A model generated the notes under the pieces. It searched no databases and was not told the origin of the DNA. It saw only the letters and a program-made list of their open reading frames with translations. Both the position numbers and the translations under genes were made by a program. A stretch of DNA of 64,000 nt from an uncultured Clostridia bacterium (GTDB lineage Bacteria > Bacillota > Clostridia > Oscillospirales > Acutalibacteraceae), in NCBI GenBank assembly GCA_947572385.1, contig CANPBX010000003.1:30219-94218 (forward strand), written 5' to 3'. Position 1 is the stretch's first letter; every line of letters starts with the position of its first letter. Of this stretch, positions 24,936-33,621 are shown one piece after another.

Positions 24936-26797
24936 TCCGTCCTGACAGCCTCCATAGACGCCTCGACCCTCTGCTTGAGCTCAGCCGTCCGCTGGCTCTG
25001 CTGTACGCTGCCCTCGCCGCTATAGTAGGTATCGCCGTCATACCAGCCATTATTTGGGAAGGGCACGAGCCCCTCCCCCGGTGAGAACATGCTCTCACCG
25101 GCGTAGTAGTTCATTGGCGCGTCCAGGCCGTAGAGGTCAACAATAGTGGGCACTATGTCCAGCGAGCTTGCGGGCTTGTCCACCTTCAAAGCCTTAAGCC
25201 CCCCGCCTGCAAGGACGCATGGGGTGCGGTAGAGCTCCGGGGTGCCGGGCTCCACCCCCTTGAGCCGGTTGAGGAACTCCTTATCGCTCATATACTTTCC
25301 GTAGTGGTCGGCATAAAAGAGCACCGCCGTGTCCTCCAAAAGCCCTTCCTCCTCCAGCCTGTCCATAAGCCCGCCGATAAACCCGTCTGTCTCCATGGCG
25401 TGGGCCACAGCCCGGGTGTACTCCTCCATATTCTCCGGGGTATCCGTAATGCCGCTCTTATTTACAGCCTCCCTCGCCGCCTCAAGGTGCGGCCCGGCGA
25501 TAACACCCATCTCCTCGGTATAGGGCCCATGGCCCGAATAGGTGATAATATAGCTGTAGAAGCTGTCCCCCTCAGTCATGTCCCCAAAGGCCCTTAACAT
25601 TTGTGAATCCAGCTGGTATTCGTCCATGCCCATGTCCACATAGGAGTGGTACTTCTCAAATCCCAGATTTGTGTGCACCGTCCCGCGGCTATATATTCCC
25701 GGGCTGGCAGGATGGAAGGAGTTGACGCTGTACCCCTCATCCCCAAAAAGGCTTGCAAGGCTCAGGGGAAAGGCGTTGGTGGAATAGCCGCTGTTGGGCA
25801 TACCCACCGCCGGGGGCACCAGCCCGGTCTGGGATATTATCTCCGTGTTGAAGGTGCCCGCCGAGAGGAAGAGGGGCGTATAGAAATCCGTAAATTCCAC
25901 GCCGCCATCTATCACATCGCAAAAGCGGGGCATATACTCCGGCCTCGCCAGCCAGGTGTCTATACTCTCCAGCATTACCAGTATAAGGTTTTTCCCCTTC
26001 AAACTGCCGCTGAACTCATTTGCAGCTGGCTGGGCACGGCTCTCGAAAATATCCGTGAGCTCCTGGGCGCTGCGTGCGTTTGTGCCGATACCAAAGGAGA
26101 CGGCAAAGTTCCGGGCGGTATACTGGTAGAGTCCGGTGAGCTTCATACTGCGGTTGGCGTCGGTAAACTCTCTGTATACCTCTGTATCGCTATTGGGGTC
26201 GAAGCGGTTGTCCCAGGTGAGCACATCGGCCCTGGGCATAAGCTTCTGGTGGGTGAGCAGTATTGCCGCTATACATACAGGCGCAACCAGAGCCATGCAG
26301 CCCCTCTGCACCCAAAGCCTTCTCCCCTGTGCCCTTGGCCCTGAGGCCAGCACCATAGCCGCCCCAACCATCAGCAGGAATAAGAGCACGAAGAAGTACA
26401 GCTTCTTGGGCAGCTGAAAATAGGTCCAGCTAAAGAATTTCGCCCCGTCTCCGGCGAAGTTCATGTCCGCAAAGCTGAAAAAATGGCCGAAGACGTTGTA
26501 CATCACGCCGTGCAGCACCACTAAAAACGCGAAGAACACCCCCAGCGCCCCCATAGCTATGCGCCGCCCGAGTCTTGGAAGCAGGGCTATAAGACAGGTG
26601 ATCAGCAACGCCCAGCAGCAGGTGAAGGACATGGGCTTCAGGCTAAGGAGCCTTGTGCTCCCCGCCCCGGCGTACACCCATCTGAAAGCGCAGTCAATGA
26701 AAACCAGCGCCAGAAAAAATACCGGCAGGCTCAGTATGCCGAAACGGCGTGAAAGCCCTCCCAGAGCCTCCCTCACCCGCCTAAAAGCTTCCTTCAA
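24911..26797 (-). CDS. LtaS-like phosphoglycerol transferase / sulfatase-family membrane enzyme
   Basis: Polytopic membrane enzyme (628 residues): five N-terminal transmembrane helices (about 20-180) and a large extracellular alkaline-phosphatase-fold domain. Catalytic residues match lipoteichoic acid synthase: Glu277 in LVMLESID, the nucleophile Thr315 in LSAGTFNTE, His423 in TYSGHGPY, and Asp497-His498 in FYADHYG. LtaS transfers glycerol phosphate from phosphatidylglycerol to a glycolipid anchor. Start is a TTG at 26797 with GGGAG 9 bases upstream. Whether this organism makes true LTA or decorates another polymer is not visible. Confidence 0.88.
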   Translation of the reverse strand: MKEAFRRVREALGGLSRRFGILSLPVFFLALVFIDCAFRWVYAGAGSTRLLSLKPMSFTCCWALLITCLIALLPRLGRRIAMGALGVFFAFLVVLHGVMYNVFGHFFSFADMNFAGDGAKFFSWTYFQLPKKLYFFVLLFLLMVGAAMVLASGPRAQGRRLWVQRGCMALVAPVCIAAILLTHQKLMPRADVLTWDNRFDPNSDTEVYREFTDANRSMKLTGLYQYTARNFAVSFGIGTNARSAQELTDIFESRAQPAANEFSGSLKGKNLILVMLESIDTWLARPEYMPRFCDVIDGGVEFTDFYTPLFLSAGTFNTEIISQTGLVPPAVGMPNSGYSTNAFPLSLASLFGDEGYSVNSFHPASPGIYSRGTVHTNLGFEKYHSYVDMGMDEYQLDSQMLRAFGDMTEGDSFYSYIITYSGHGPYTEEMGVIAGPHLEAAREAVNKSGITDTPENMEEYTRAVAHAMETDGFIGGLMDRLEEEGLLEDTAVLFYADHYGKYMSDKEFLNRLKGVEPGTPELYRTPCVLAGGGLKALKVDKPASSLDIVPTIVDLYGLDAPMNYYAGESMFSPGEGLVPFPNNGWYDGDTYYSGEGSVQQSQRTAELKQRVEASMEAVRTDHFRAWEK

Positions 26798-26825
26798 AAA
26801 TATTCACTCCCAACCTATAAGATGT

Positions 26826-26856
26826 AAAAGGCCTCCCCGCCGGGAAGCCCTCTTTT
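26826..26856 (-). terminator. Terminator of the 88-residue gene
   Basis: AGGGCTTCCC...GGGGAGGCCT imperfect stem followed by TTTT on the minus strand, directly after the stop. Confidence 0.6.
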
Positions 26857-26858
26857 GC

Positions 26859-27125
26859 CTACTCGTCCTCCGCGCCCCTGGCCTTGTACAGGTTAAAGCG
26901 GAACAGCTTTGACTCGTCTGACTCTTTCTCGCACATCACGAAGGCTTCAGCGATCTTCCCGCCCTCGATAAGGGTCGTAAGGCCTACCAGCTGGCAGAGC
27001 TTGCTCTTCAGGTTCAGCCGGTCGCCGTCGCGCGTCATAAGGTAGACCTCGCCCTCGCAGCTGTCAAGCACCTGCAGAAAGGACGGCACGTCGATATCAT
27101 GTAATTCTACCATCTTTGGGGACAT
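26859..27125 (-). CDS. Small cytoplasmic protein of unknown function, HPr-like
   Basis: 88 residues, MSPKMVELHDIDVPSFLQVL..., with the stretch GDRLNLKSKLCQLVGLT that recurs in short Clostridial proteins of HPr-like fold (some databases label them 'polya polymerase' without support). It lacks the phosphorylatable His of HPr. AAAGGAGG precedes the ATG, and a TTGCAA-N17-TATGAT promoter and a terminator bracket it as a single gene. I recognise the type but not a function. Confidence 0.75.
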   Translation of the reverse strand: MSPKMVELHDIDVPSFLQVLDSCEGEVYLMTRDGDRLNLKSKLCQLVGLTTLIEGGKIAEAFVMCEKESDESKLFRFNLYKARGAEDE

Positions 27126-27158
27126 AGGGTCTCCTCCTTTCGCCTGTTTTATGAGATA

Positions 27159-27187
27159 ATCATAACATACCTGTGAAAAAATTGCAA
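27159..27187 (-). promoter_or_regulatory. Promoter of the 88-residue gene
   Basis: TTGCAA (27182-27187) and TATGAT (27159-27164) on the minus strand, 17-base spacer. Confidence 0.6.
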
Positions 27188-27212
27188 GCCCCGCCTTTAC
27201 CGTATCTTTTCC

Positions 27213-27241
27213 TTGACTTCCGTCACCAGCCCGGCTATAAT
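27213..27241 (+). promoter_or_regulatory. Promoter of the Gfo/Idh-GH3 operon
   Basis: TTGACT (27213-27218), 17-base spacer, TATAAT (27236-27241) preceded by C; near consensus. Confidence 0.72.
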
Positions 27242-27266
27242 AGCCCTCAGAAAGGAGTGTTATAAC

Positions 27267-28370
27267 ATGAATAAACTAAGGATAGCGATCATTGGCACCG
27301 GCGGGATATCCAATTCCCATGTCCGCGCCTACAAGCAGATGGATGACATTGAGATCGTCGCCGGGGCAGATATCGTCCCCGGGAAGGCCCGTGAGGCCCT
27401 GGACCGCTGGGAGCTGCCAAATGCCGAGGCCTTTGAGGACACCCAGGCAATGCTCGACAAGGTAAAGCCCGATGCCGTCAGCGTCTGCACCTACAACACC
27501 GCCCACGCTGTCTGCGCCATAGCCGCAATGAGGGCCGGGGCCCATGTGCTGCTGGAAAAGCCCATGACCGTCACCCTGGAGGACGCCCAGGAGCTCCGCA
27601 GGGTGGAGAAGGAGACCGGCAGGATACTCACCATCGGCTTCCAGCCGAGGTACGACGAGCGTATGCAGAAGATAAAGGAGGTCGTGCAGAGCGGGAAGCT
27701 GGGGCAGGTATACTACGTGCAGACCGGCGGCGGCCGCAGGCGGGGTATCCCCGGCAGCACCTTTATTGAGGAGCGCTACGCCGGAGTAGGGGCCCTGGCA
27801 GATATCGGCTGCTACTCCCTCGATATGGTGCTAAACGCCCTGGGCTACCCGAAACCCCTCACCGTCTCCGCCGTGAGCTACGACCACTTCGGCAGGAACC
27901 CCAAATACACCCCTCCCGAGGACGCCAAGCGCTTCTCTGTGGATGACTTCTGCGGGGCCTTCATCCGTCTTGAGGGCGGCATGACCCTCGACTTCAGGAT
28001 GTCCTGGGCCATGCACATGGACACCACCGGCAGCACGATCTTCCTTGGCACCGACGCGGGATTAAAGGTCGAGCCCGCCAACCCCGAGTCCCTGTGGGGC
28101 GGTGCCTGGGACGGCTCCTGCGGAAATGTGACCCTGTTCCACGACGAGTTCGGCGCGCCCACCCACACGCCCATCCCCCTGCCCGCGCCCAAGGACGACA
28201 AAAAGGACTGCTTCTACCATAAGTGCCGCTCCTTTGTGGACGCTGTGCAGCAGGGCCTGCCCGCGCCTATACCCACCAGCCAGATAATCTACAACCAGGC
28301 CATTATCGACGGAATTATCAGGTCCTGCAAGTGCGGGCATGAGGTCGAGGTCAATATAGAGGAAATCTGA
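27267..28370 (+). CDS. Gfo/Idh/MocA-family NAD(P)-dependent oxidoreductase
   Basis: Sugar or inositol dehydrogenase-type oxidoreductase of 367 residues. The N-terminal Rossmann fold shows IAIIGTGGISNSHV and the family's EKP motif in VLLEKPMTV; the C-terminal half has the GGGRRRGIPG and ADIGCYSLDM patterns of the catalytic domain. The ATG at 27267 follows AAAGGAG by 8 bases. It is 34 bases upstream of a GH3 glycosidase in one operon, so it probably oxidises or epimerises a sugar released by that enzyme. Confidence 0.9.
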   Translation: MNKLRIAIIGTGGISNSHVRAYKQMDDIEIVAGADIVPGKAREALDRWELPNAEAFEDTQAMLDKVKPDAVSVCTYNTAHAVCAIAAMRAGAHVLLEKPMTVTLEDAQELRRVEKETGRILTIGFQPRYDERMQKIKEVVQSGKLGQVYYVQTGGGRRRGIPGSTFIEERYAGVGALADIGCYSLDMVLNALGYPKPLTVSAVSYDHFGRNPKYTPPEDAKRFSVDDFCGAFIRLEGGMTLDFRMSWAMHMDTTGSTIFLGTDAGLKVEPANPESLWGGAWDGSCGNVTLFHDEFGAPTHTPIPLPAPKDDKKDCFYHKCRSFVDAVQQGLPAPIPTSQIIYNQAIIDGIIRSCKCGHEVEVNIEEI

Positions 28371-28404
28371 CCCCCCATCGGCATAGCCGGAAAGGAGAAC
28401 TGTA

Positions 28405-30516
28405 ATGGACAGAAAAGCAGCCCGGGAGCTGGCCCGGGAGCTCGTCTTAAAAATGACGATCGAGGAGCGGGCCTCCCAGCTCAGGTACGACGCCCCGGCG
28501 ATCCCCCGCCTTAATATCCCCGCCTATAACTGGTGGAACGAAGCCCTTCACGGAGTGGCCCGGGCCGGGGTAGCCACCATGTTCCCCCAGGCCATCGCAA
28601 TGGCGGCGGCCTTTGACCCGGAGCTCATGGCCGAGGTAGGGGACTGTATCAGCACCGAGGGCCGGGCCAAGTACAACGAGAGCAGCGCCCGGGGCGACCG
28701 GGACATCTATAAGGGGCTCACCTTCTGGTCACCCAACGTGAACATATTCAGAGACCCCCGCTGGGGCCGGGGCCACGAGACCTACGGAGAGGACCCGGAG
28801 CTCGCCTCCCGGCTGGGAGTCGCCTTTGTGCGGGGGATCCAGGGGGACGGCGAGTACATGAAAGCCGCCGCCTGTGCCAAGCATTTTGCCGTACACTCCG
28901 GCCCCGAGGCCGAGCGGCACCGCTTTAACGCCACCGCCAGCCCCAAGGATATGGAGGAGACCTACCTGCCCGCCTTCGAGGCCTGCGTAAAAGAGGGCGG
29001 CGTCGAGGCGGTGATGGGCGCGTACAACCGCACCAACGGCGAGCCCTGCTGCGGCAGCCCTGCCCTGCAGCGGATCCTCCGTGGGGAATGGGGCTTTGAG
29101 GGCCATTTCGTGTCCGACTGCTGGGCCATCGCGGATTTCCACGAGTACCACAAGATAACCTCCCGGCCCGAGGAATCGGTAAAGCTTGCCCTGGAGAACG
29201 GCTGCGACGTGAACTGCGGCTGCACCTACCAGCGCATTCTGAACGCCATCGCCGAGGGCCTGCTGGACCCGCAGTATGTGACAGGATCCTGCGTGCGCCT
29301 TTTCACCACCAGGTACATGCTGGGGATGTTTGACAAGACCGAATATGACGGCCTGGGCCGTCTGGACGTGGAGACTCCTGAGCACCTTGCCCTCTCCCGC
29401 AAGGCCGCGGCAGAGAGCCTGGTGCTCCTTAAAAACGACGGCATACTTCCCCTTGACCTTGACGGCCTCCGTACCGTCGGAGTCATCGGGCCCAATGCCA
29501 ACAGCCGTACCGCACTTATCGGCAACTACCACGGCACCGCCTCCCGGTATGTCACTGTGCTGGAGGGCATACAAGATATGGCAGGATCTGCCGGAAAGCG
29601 TATACTGTACGCCGAGGGGTGCCATCTCTCCCTGGACAAGACCGAGGGCCTCTCCCAAAATGAGGGCGACCGTATCATTGAAGCAAAGTCCGTCGCCGCC
29701 CTCTCGGACGTTATAATTCTTGTCACCGGCTTGGACGAGACCCTTGAAGGCGAGGAGGGCGACACCGGCAATCAGTATTTCTCCGGCGACAAAAAGGACC
29801 TGCACCTGCCCGCCTCTCAGGAAAAACTGATGTCTGAGCTTCTTCTCATGGGCAAGCCTGTAGTCCTTGTGAATATGAGCGGCAGCGCCGTTGACCTTCG
29901 CCTTGCCCAGGAGAAGGCAAGCGCTGTTTTGCAGGCCTGGTATCCCGGCTCCGAGGGCGGCCGCGTGGTGGCTGAGGCCCTGTTCGGAAAGGTATCCCCC
30001 TCGGGCAAGCTGCCGGTGACCTTCTATAATGACACTGAGGACCTGCCTGATTTCGACGATTATTCCATGGAAAACCGCACCTACCGATACTACCAGGGCA
30101 CGCCCCTCTATCCCTTTGGGTATGGGCTCACCTATGGCGGATGCAGGGTTTTAGGCGCGGTCTGGAAAAGGCAGCCTGATCCTGCCGGGGACTTTGCCGA
30201 GCTGGATGTAGCCGTCCGCAATTATGGGGCCGGTACAGAGGATGTTCTGCAGGTATATGTCAAGGCAGAGGATAGTGGCTGGGCCCCGCCAAACCCTGTA
30301 CTTGGAGCGTTCCGGCGCGTGAGGCTGGAGCAAGGGGAAGAGCGCAGCTTTACGGTCCGTGTGCCTATGCGGGCGTTTACTACTGTGGACGGGCAGGGTG
30401 TGCGGCGTATCCGCGGTAAGGGATTCTCTGTTTATGTTGGGTTCTCTCAGCCGGATAAGCGAAGTGTTGAGCTTATGGGTGCTGAGCCGGTTTGTATTTT
30501 TGTGGAGATGAAGTAA
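28405..30516 (+). CDS. Glycoside hydrolase family 3 (beta-glucosidase / beta-xylosidase)
   Basis: Retaining beta-glycosidase, 703 residues, no signal peptide, so it acts in the cytoplasm on imported oligosaccharides. The N-terminal (beta/alpha)8 domain carries NVNIFRDPRWGRGHETYGED, CAKHFAVHSGPE and the nucleophile Asp238 in FVSDCWAI; the alpha/beta sandwich domain and a C-terminal fibronectin-III-like domain (YRYYQGTPLYPFGYGLTY onward) follow. The NIFRDPRWGRG/WWNEALHG pattern is closest to xylosidase or arabinofuranosidase-type GH3. The last 60 codons use noticeably more U-ending codons than the rest. Terminator follows directly. Confidence 0.92.
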   Translation: MDRKAARELARELVLKMTIEERASQLRYDAPAIPRLNIPAYNWWNEALHGVARAGVATMFPQAIAMAAAFDPELMAEVGDCISTEGRAKYNESSARGDRDIYKGLTFWSPNVNIFRDPRWGRGHETYGEDPELASRLGVAFVRGIQGDGEYMKAAACAKHFAVHSGPEAERHRFNATASPKDMEETYLPAFEACVKEGGVEAVMGAYNRTNGEPCCGSPALQRILRGEWGFEGHFVSDCWAIADFHEYHKITSRPEESVKLALENGCDVNCGCTYQRILNAIAEGLLDPQYVTGSCVRLFTTRYMLGMFDKTEYDGLGRLDVETPEHLALSRKAAAESLVLLKNDGILPLDLDGLRTVGVIGPNANSRTALIGNYHGTASRYVTVLEGIQDMAGSAGKRILYAEGCHLSLDKTEGLSQNEGDRIIEAKSVAALSDVIILVTGLDETLEGEEGDTGNQYFSGDKKDLHLPASQEKLMSELLLMGKPVVLVNMSGSAVDLRLAQEKASAVLQAWYPGSEGGRVVAEALFGKVSPSGKLPVTFYNDTEDLPDFDDYSMENRTYRYYQGTPLYPFGYGLTYGGCRVLGAVWKRQPDPAGDFAELDVAVRNYGAGTEDVLQVYVKAEDSGWAPPNPVLGAFRRVRLEQGEERSFTVRVPMRAFTTVDGQGVRRIRGKGFSVYVGFSQPDKRSVELMGAEPVCIFVEMK

Positions 30517-30520
30517 ATTA

Positions 30521-30556
30521 AAGAGCCTCCCGGCTTTGCTGGGAGGCTCTTTTTTG
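30521..30556 (+). terminator. Terminator after GH3
   Basis: AAGAGCCTCCC / GGGAGGCTCTT stem followed by a T run. Confidence 0.88.
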
Positions 30557-30646
30557 GTTCGCTCACTTTGTTCGCGCCCAGGACCTTGGGGGCGCTGCCC
30601 CCAAACCCCCGCAACCTTTGAAAAGGTTGACGAAACTTTTGCTTTT
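30557..30646. repeat. Intergenic palindrome cluster, likely dispersed repeat
   Basis: Ninety bases holding two nested palindromes: GGGGGCGCTGCCCCC (about 30589-30603) and CAACCTTTGAAAAGGTTG (about 30612-30629), then GAAACTTTTGC. I know similar arrays of these two dyads from intergenic regions of many Clostridia genomes. It also lies at the 3' end of argS and could act as its terminator. Confidence 0.5.
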
Positions 30647-32332
30647 TTACATTTTTTCCGGGGCGGTTACTTTGAATAAAGAGAGGCCGTTTTCAAGGAC
30701 TGTTTTTGCCGCCGTACACAGGCTCAGCCTTGCCGCTGTCAGCTCCGGCTCAACGCCCTTGACCCGGCACGCGTTATAGAATTTGTGGAACAACGTGCCC
30801 ACATTCAGCACATACCGCGTTATCCTCGCCGGGTCCATGGCTTTTGCCGCCCCCGCGATTTCATCTGTGAAGTTGGACAGCAGGCGTATCAGCTCGACCT
30901 CCTCCGGCGCTGTCAGCAGCGCCAGCTCCCCGGCTGTACAGGCCCTCGGCTCAATGCCGTCCTCTTTAAGGTTCCGCAGGATACTGCATATCCGCGCATG
31001 GGCGTACTGCACATAGTACACCGGGTTCTGGGAGTCCTCCTTTACCGCCAGGTCCAGGTCGAAGTCGATCCGGGTATTCGGCTCATAGGAGTTAAACAGG
31101 AACCTCGCCGCGTCCACCGGCACCTCGTCCATCAGGTTGGACATGGTGATGGCCTCTCCGCTGCGCTTGCTCATCTTCTCCGGCTTACCGTCCCGCATAA
31201 GCGTCACCATCTGCATGAGCACCACCTTCAGCCGCTCCGGGTCTATCCCCAGCGCTGCAATAGCCGCTTTCAGCCTGGGCACATATCCGTGGTGGTCCGC
31301 GCCAAGCACGTTTATAGCCGTATCAAAATTCCTTGTCACCAGCTTATTGTAGTGGTAGGCTATATCAGGCACAACATAGGTCGGCACGCCATTGGAGCGC
31401 ACTATGACAAAATCTTCAGACCCGAACTCGCTCCCTTTGAACCACAGGGCGCCCTCCTTTTCATAGGTCAGCCCCTTCTCCCGGAGCAGCTCCACCACTC
31501 TGTCCACCGCGCCGCTTTCATGCAGGCTGGACTCGTGGAACCACGTGTCATACTCCACCCGGTATCTCTTTAGATCGTCATGCAGCCCTTGGATATTCCT
31601 GGGTATCGCAAAGCCAATAAGGGCCCGGCGCCGCTCCTCCGGCTCACTCTCCACATACTCATTCCCATGCTCCTTTATAAAGGCCTCGGCATTCGCCGTC
31701 ACGTCTTTACCCTTATATCCGTCCTCCGGGAAGGGGAAATCCGGCTGAAAATGCTGCATATACCTGGCCTCAATGGACAGCCCATAGCGGTTTACCTGAT
31801 TGCCCGCGTCGTTTACATAGAACTCCCTCTCAACGCTGTACCCCGCGGCCTCAAGCACCGCCGACAGCGCGTCCCCCAGCACGCCGCCCCTGGCGTTGCC
31901 GATATGCATGGGCCCGGTGGGGTTAGCGGAGACATACTCCACCAGCACCCTTTTCCCCTCGCCCACATTGCTCCGGCCGTACCCGGCCCCCAGGCTTTCA
32001 ACGTCCTGGAGCACCCTGCCGTAAAAGGCCGGGTCATAGGTAAAGTTCAGGAAGCCCGGCCCCGCTATCTCGCACTTTATAAAGAAGGTCCCGGCTAAAT
32101 CGAGATCGCCGGTTATAGCCTCGGCTATCTTCCTTGGCGCGGCGTGAAAGGCCCTGGCCCCAGCCATAGCCGCGTTGCAGGCCCAGTCGCCGTGCGCCCT
32201 GTCAGCAGGCACCTCCAGGGTAAATTTTGGCGGCTCCGCCTTTGGCAGCGCCCCCTTCTCCATAGCCTTTTCCATGGCCTCCAGCACCGCCCTGCGCAGC
32301 TGCTGCCGTGCGGTTTCCACAAGTTGAGACAT
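30647..32332 (-). CDS. argS: Arginyl-tRNA synthetase
   Basis: Class I aminoacyl-tRNA synthetase charging tRNA-Arg, 561 residues as usual. The HIGH signature is seen as GPMHIGNARGG and KMSKS as KMSKRSGEAITM; the N-terminal Add-1 domain and C-terminal DALR anticodon-binding domain are complete. Last gene of the ddl-murI-ywiB-argS unit; AAAGGA is 11 bases before its ATG. Confidence 0.97.
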   Translation of the reverse strand: MSQLVETARQQLRRAVLEAMEKAMEKGALPKAEPPKFTLEVPADRAHGDWACNAAMAGARAFHAAPRKIAEAITGDLDLAGTFFIKCEIAGPGFLNFTYDPAFYGRVLQDVESLGAGYGRSNVGEGKRVLVEYVSANPTGPMHIGNARGGVLGDALSAVLEAAGYSVEREFYVNDAGNQVNRYGLSIEARYMQHFQPDFPFPEDGYKGKDVTANAEAFIKEHGNEYVESEPEERRRALIGFAIPRNIQGLHDDLKRYRVEYDTWFHESSLHESGAVDRVVELLREKGLTYEKEGALWFKGSEFGSEDFVIVRSNGVPTYVVPDIAYHYNKLVTRNFDTAINVLGADHHGYVPRLKAAIAALGIDPERLKVVLMQMVTLMRDGKPEKMSKRSGEAITMSNLMDEVPVDAARFLFNSYEPNTRIDFDLDLAVKEDSQNPVYYVQYAHARICSILRNLKEDGIEPRACTAGELALLTAPEEVELIRLLSNFTDEIAGAAKAMDPARITRYVLNVGTLFHKFYNACRVKGVEPELTAARLSLCTAAKTVLENGLSLFKVTAPEKM

Positions 32333-32353
32333 ATCTTATCGTTCCTTTCAGTT

Positions 32354-32794
32354 TTAAATCTCCGGGGCCTCTGGCACCGGGCTCACCTCTACAGAGAGCA
32401 GGTTTTGGCTGGACAGATTCGAGTCCACGTCCAGTGTATAGGCTATCTCCAGCTTGCCGCCGGTATCATCAAGGTCCACATCCAGCCGGCTTGTGTATAC
32501 CCCCACAGTCAGCGTCCCGAAGCCGGTGTCATAAAGGCATAGGTGCCTTCTTCCCTTCTCCAGTATCAGCCTGGTAGAGGACCCGGAGCGGCTCATTGTC
32601 ACCATCCCAGGCTCCACCTTCAAAAGCGCCGTGCGGAATACGCTGGCGTCATCATCGTCATACTCCTTATACAGTATGAACCTCGTGCCGTCCTTCTCCC
32701 GGTAGGTGCCCAGGGCTGAGAGGCATATCTCCCCCTGGTCCTCGTCCTCGTACACCTGCCGGCCTTTTATTGTAATGGCATAGTCCTCTTTCAT
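32354..32794 (-). CDS. DUF1934 (YwiB-like) beta-barrel protein
   Basis: 146-residue calycin-like beta-barrel protein (DUF1934), function unknown. Typical patterns are TRFILYKEYDDD, MSRSGSSTRLILEKG and TLTVGVYTSRLDV. In Bacillus the homologue ywiB also sits directly upstream of argS, so the synteny supports both calls. It lies between murI and argS. Confidence 0.87.
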   Translation of the reverse strand: MKEDYAITIKGRQVYEDEDQGEICLSALGTYREKDGTRFILYKEYDDDDASVFRTALLKVEPGMVTMSRSGSSTRLILEKGRRHLCLYDTGFGTLTVGVYTSRLDVDLDDTGGKLEIAYTLDVDSNLSSQNLLSVEVSPVPEAPEI

Positions 32795-32814
32795 GCACGT
32801 CCTCCTCTCGGATG

Positions 32815-33621
32815 TCAGTCAAAGGTTATGTCCACCCGGATGCCCTCCACGCTATGGCCCAAAAATAGCTGTGCCACAGCGGAGAAGTTCTCCGGCGCGT
32901 CAGTTACATAAAACTCCGCGCTCCTCTCCTCTTCAGGGGCGCAGAGCCCCCCTGTCTCCTCCAGCGCCGCCGCAAGGGCATTTGCAGCCTCCTTGCCGCT
33001 GTTTATGAGCGCGACCTCCGGCCCCATGACCTGCCTGATGGCCTCGCTGAGCAGCGGGTAATGGGTGCAGCCCAGTATCACCGTATCCACCCCGGCCCCG
33101 CGCACCGGCTCAAGGTACCGCTCCACCACTATCCGCACCAGCTCATCCTCCGGCGAAATAAAGCCGTTCTCAGTCAGCGGCACGAACAGCGGGCAGGCCT
33201 GGGGGAATACCTCTATTCCCTTATCTATTTGTTGTACTGCATGGGCATATGACCCGCTATGGATAGTGGCGCTTGTGCCAAGCACCCCTATCCTCCTGTT
33301 CCTTGTCGCCAGCACAGCGGCCCGGGCCGTCGGAGCAACTACGTCGAAATACGGCACAGGCAGCCTTGCGCCTATATCAGCGGCAGTAGAGCTTACCGTC
33401 CCGCAGGCCGCCAGCACTGCCTTCACCCCATGCTTCAGCAGGAAGTCCATGTCCTGCCTGGCATAGCGCCGCACCACCTCCCGGCTCCTGGAGCCGTAGG
33501 GCACCCGCCCGGTGTCGCCGAAATACACCAAGCTCTCCTTTGGCAGCACCTTCTCCAGCTCCTTCACTGCGGTCAGCCCGCCCAGCCCTGAGTCGAAGAC
33601 CCCGATAGGCCGGTTATCCAT
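32815..33621 (-). CDS. murI: Glutamate racemase
   Basis: Makes D-glutamate for peptidoglycan; 268 residues. PIGVFDSGLGGLTAV opens the enzyme; the two catalytic cysteines lie in LAACGTVSST and ILGCTHYPLL. The first motif reads ACGT where most racemases have ACNT, a substitution next to the nucleophile. It overlaps the ddl stop by 8 bases, so the two cell-wall genes are translationally coupled. Confidence 0.94.
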   Translation of the reverse strand: MDNRPIGVFDSGLGGLTAVKELEKVLPKESLVYFGDTGRVPYGSRSREVVRRYARQDMDFLLKHGVKAVLAACGTVSSTAADIGARLPVPYFDVVAPTARAAVLATRNRRIGVLGTSATIHSGSYAHAVQQIDKGIEVFPQACPLFVPLTENGFISPEDELVRIVVERYLEPVRGAGVDTVILGCTHYPLLSEAIRQVMGPEVALINSGKEAANALAAALEETGGLCAPEEERSAEFYVTDAPENFSAVAQLFLGHSVEGIRVDITFD

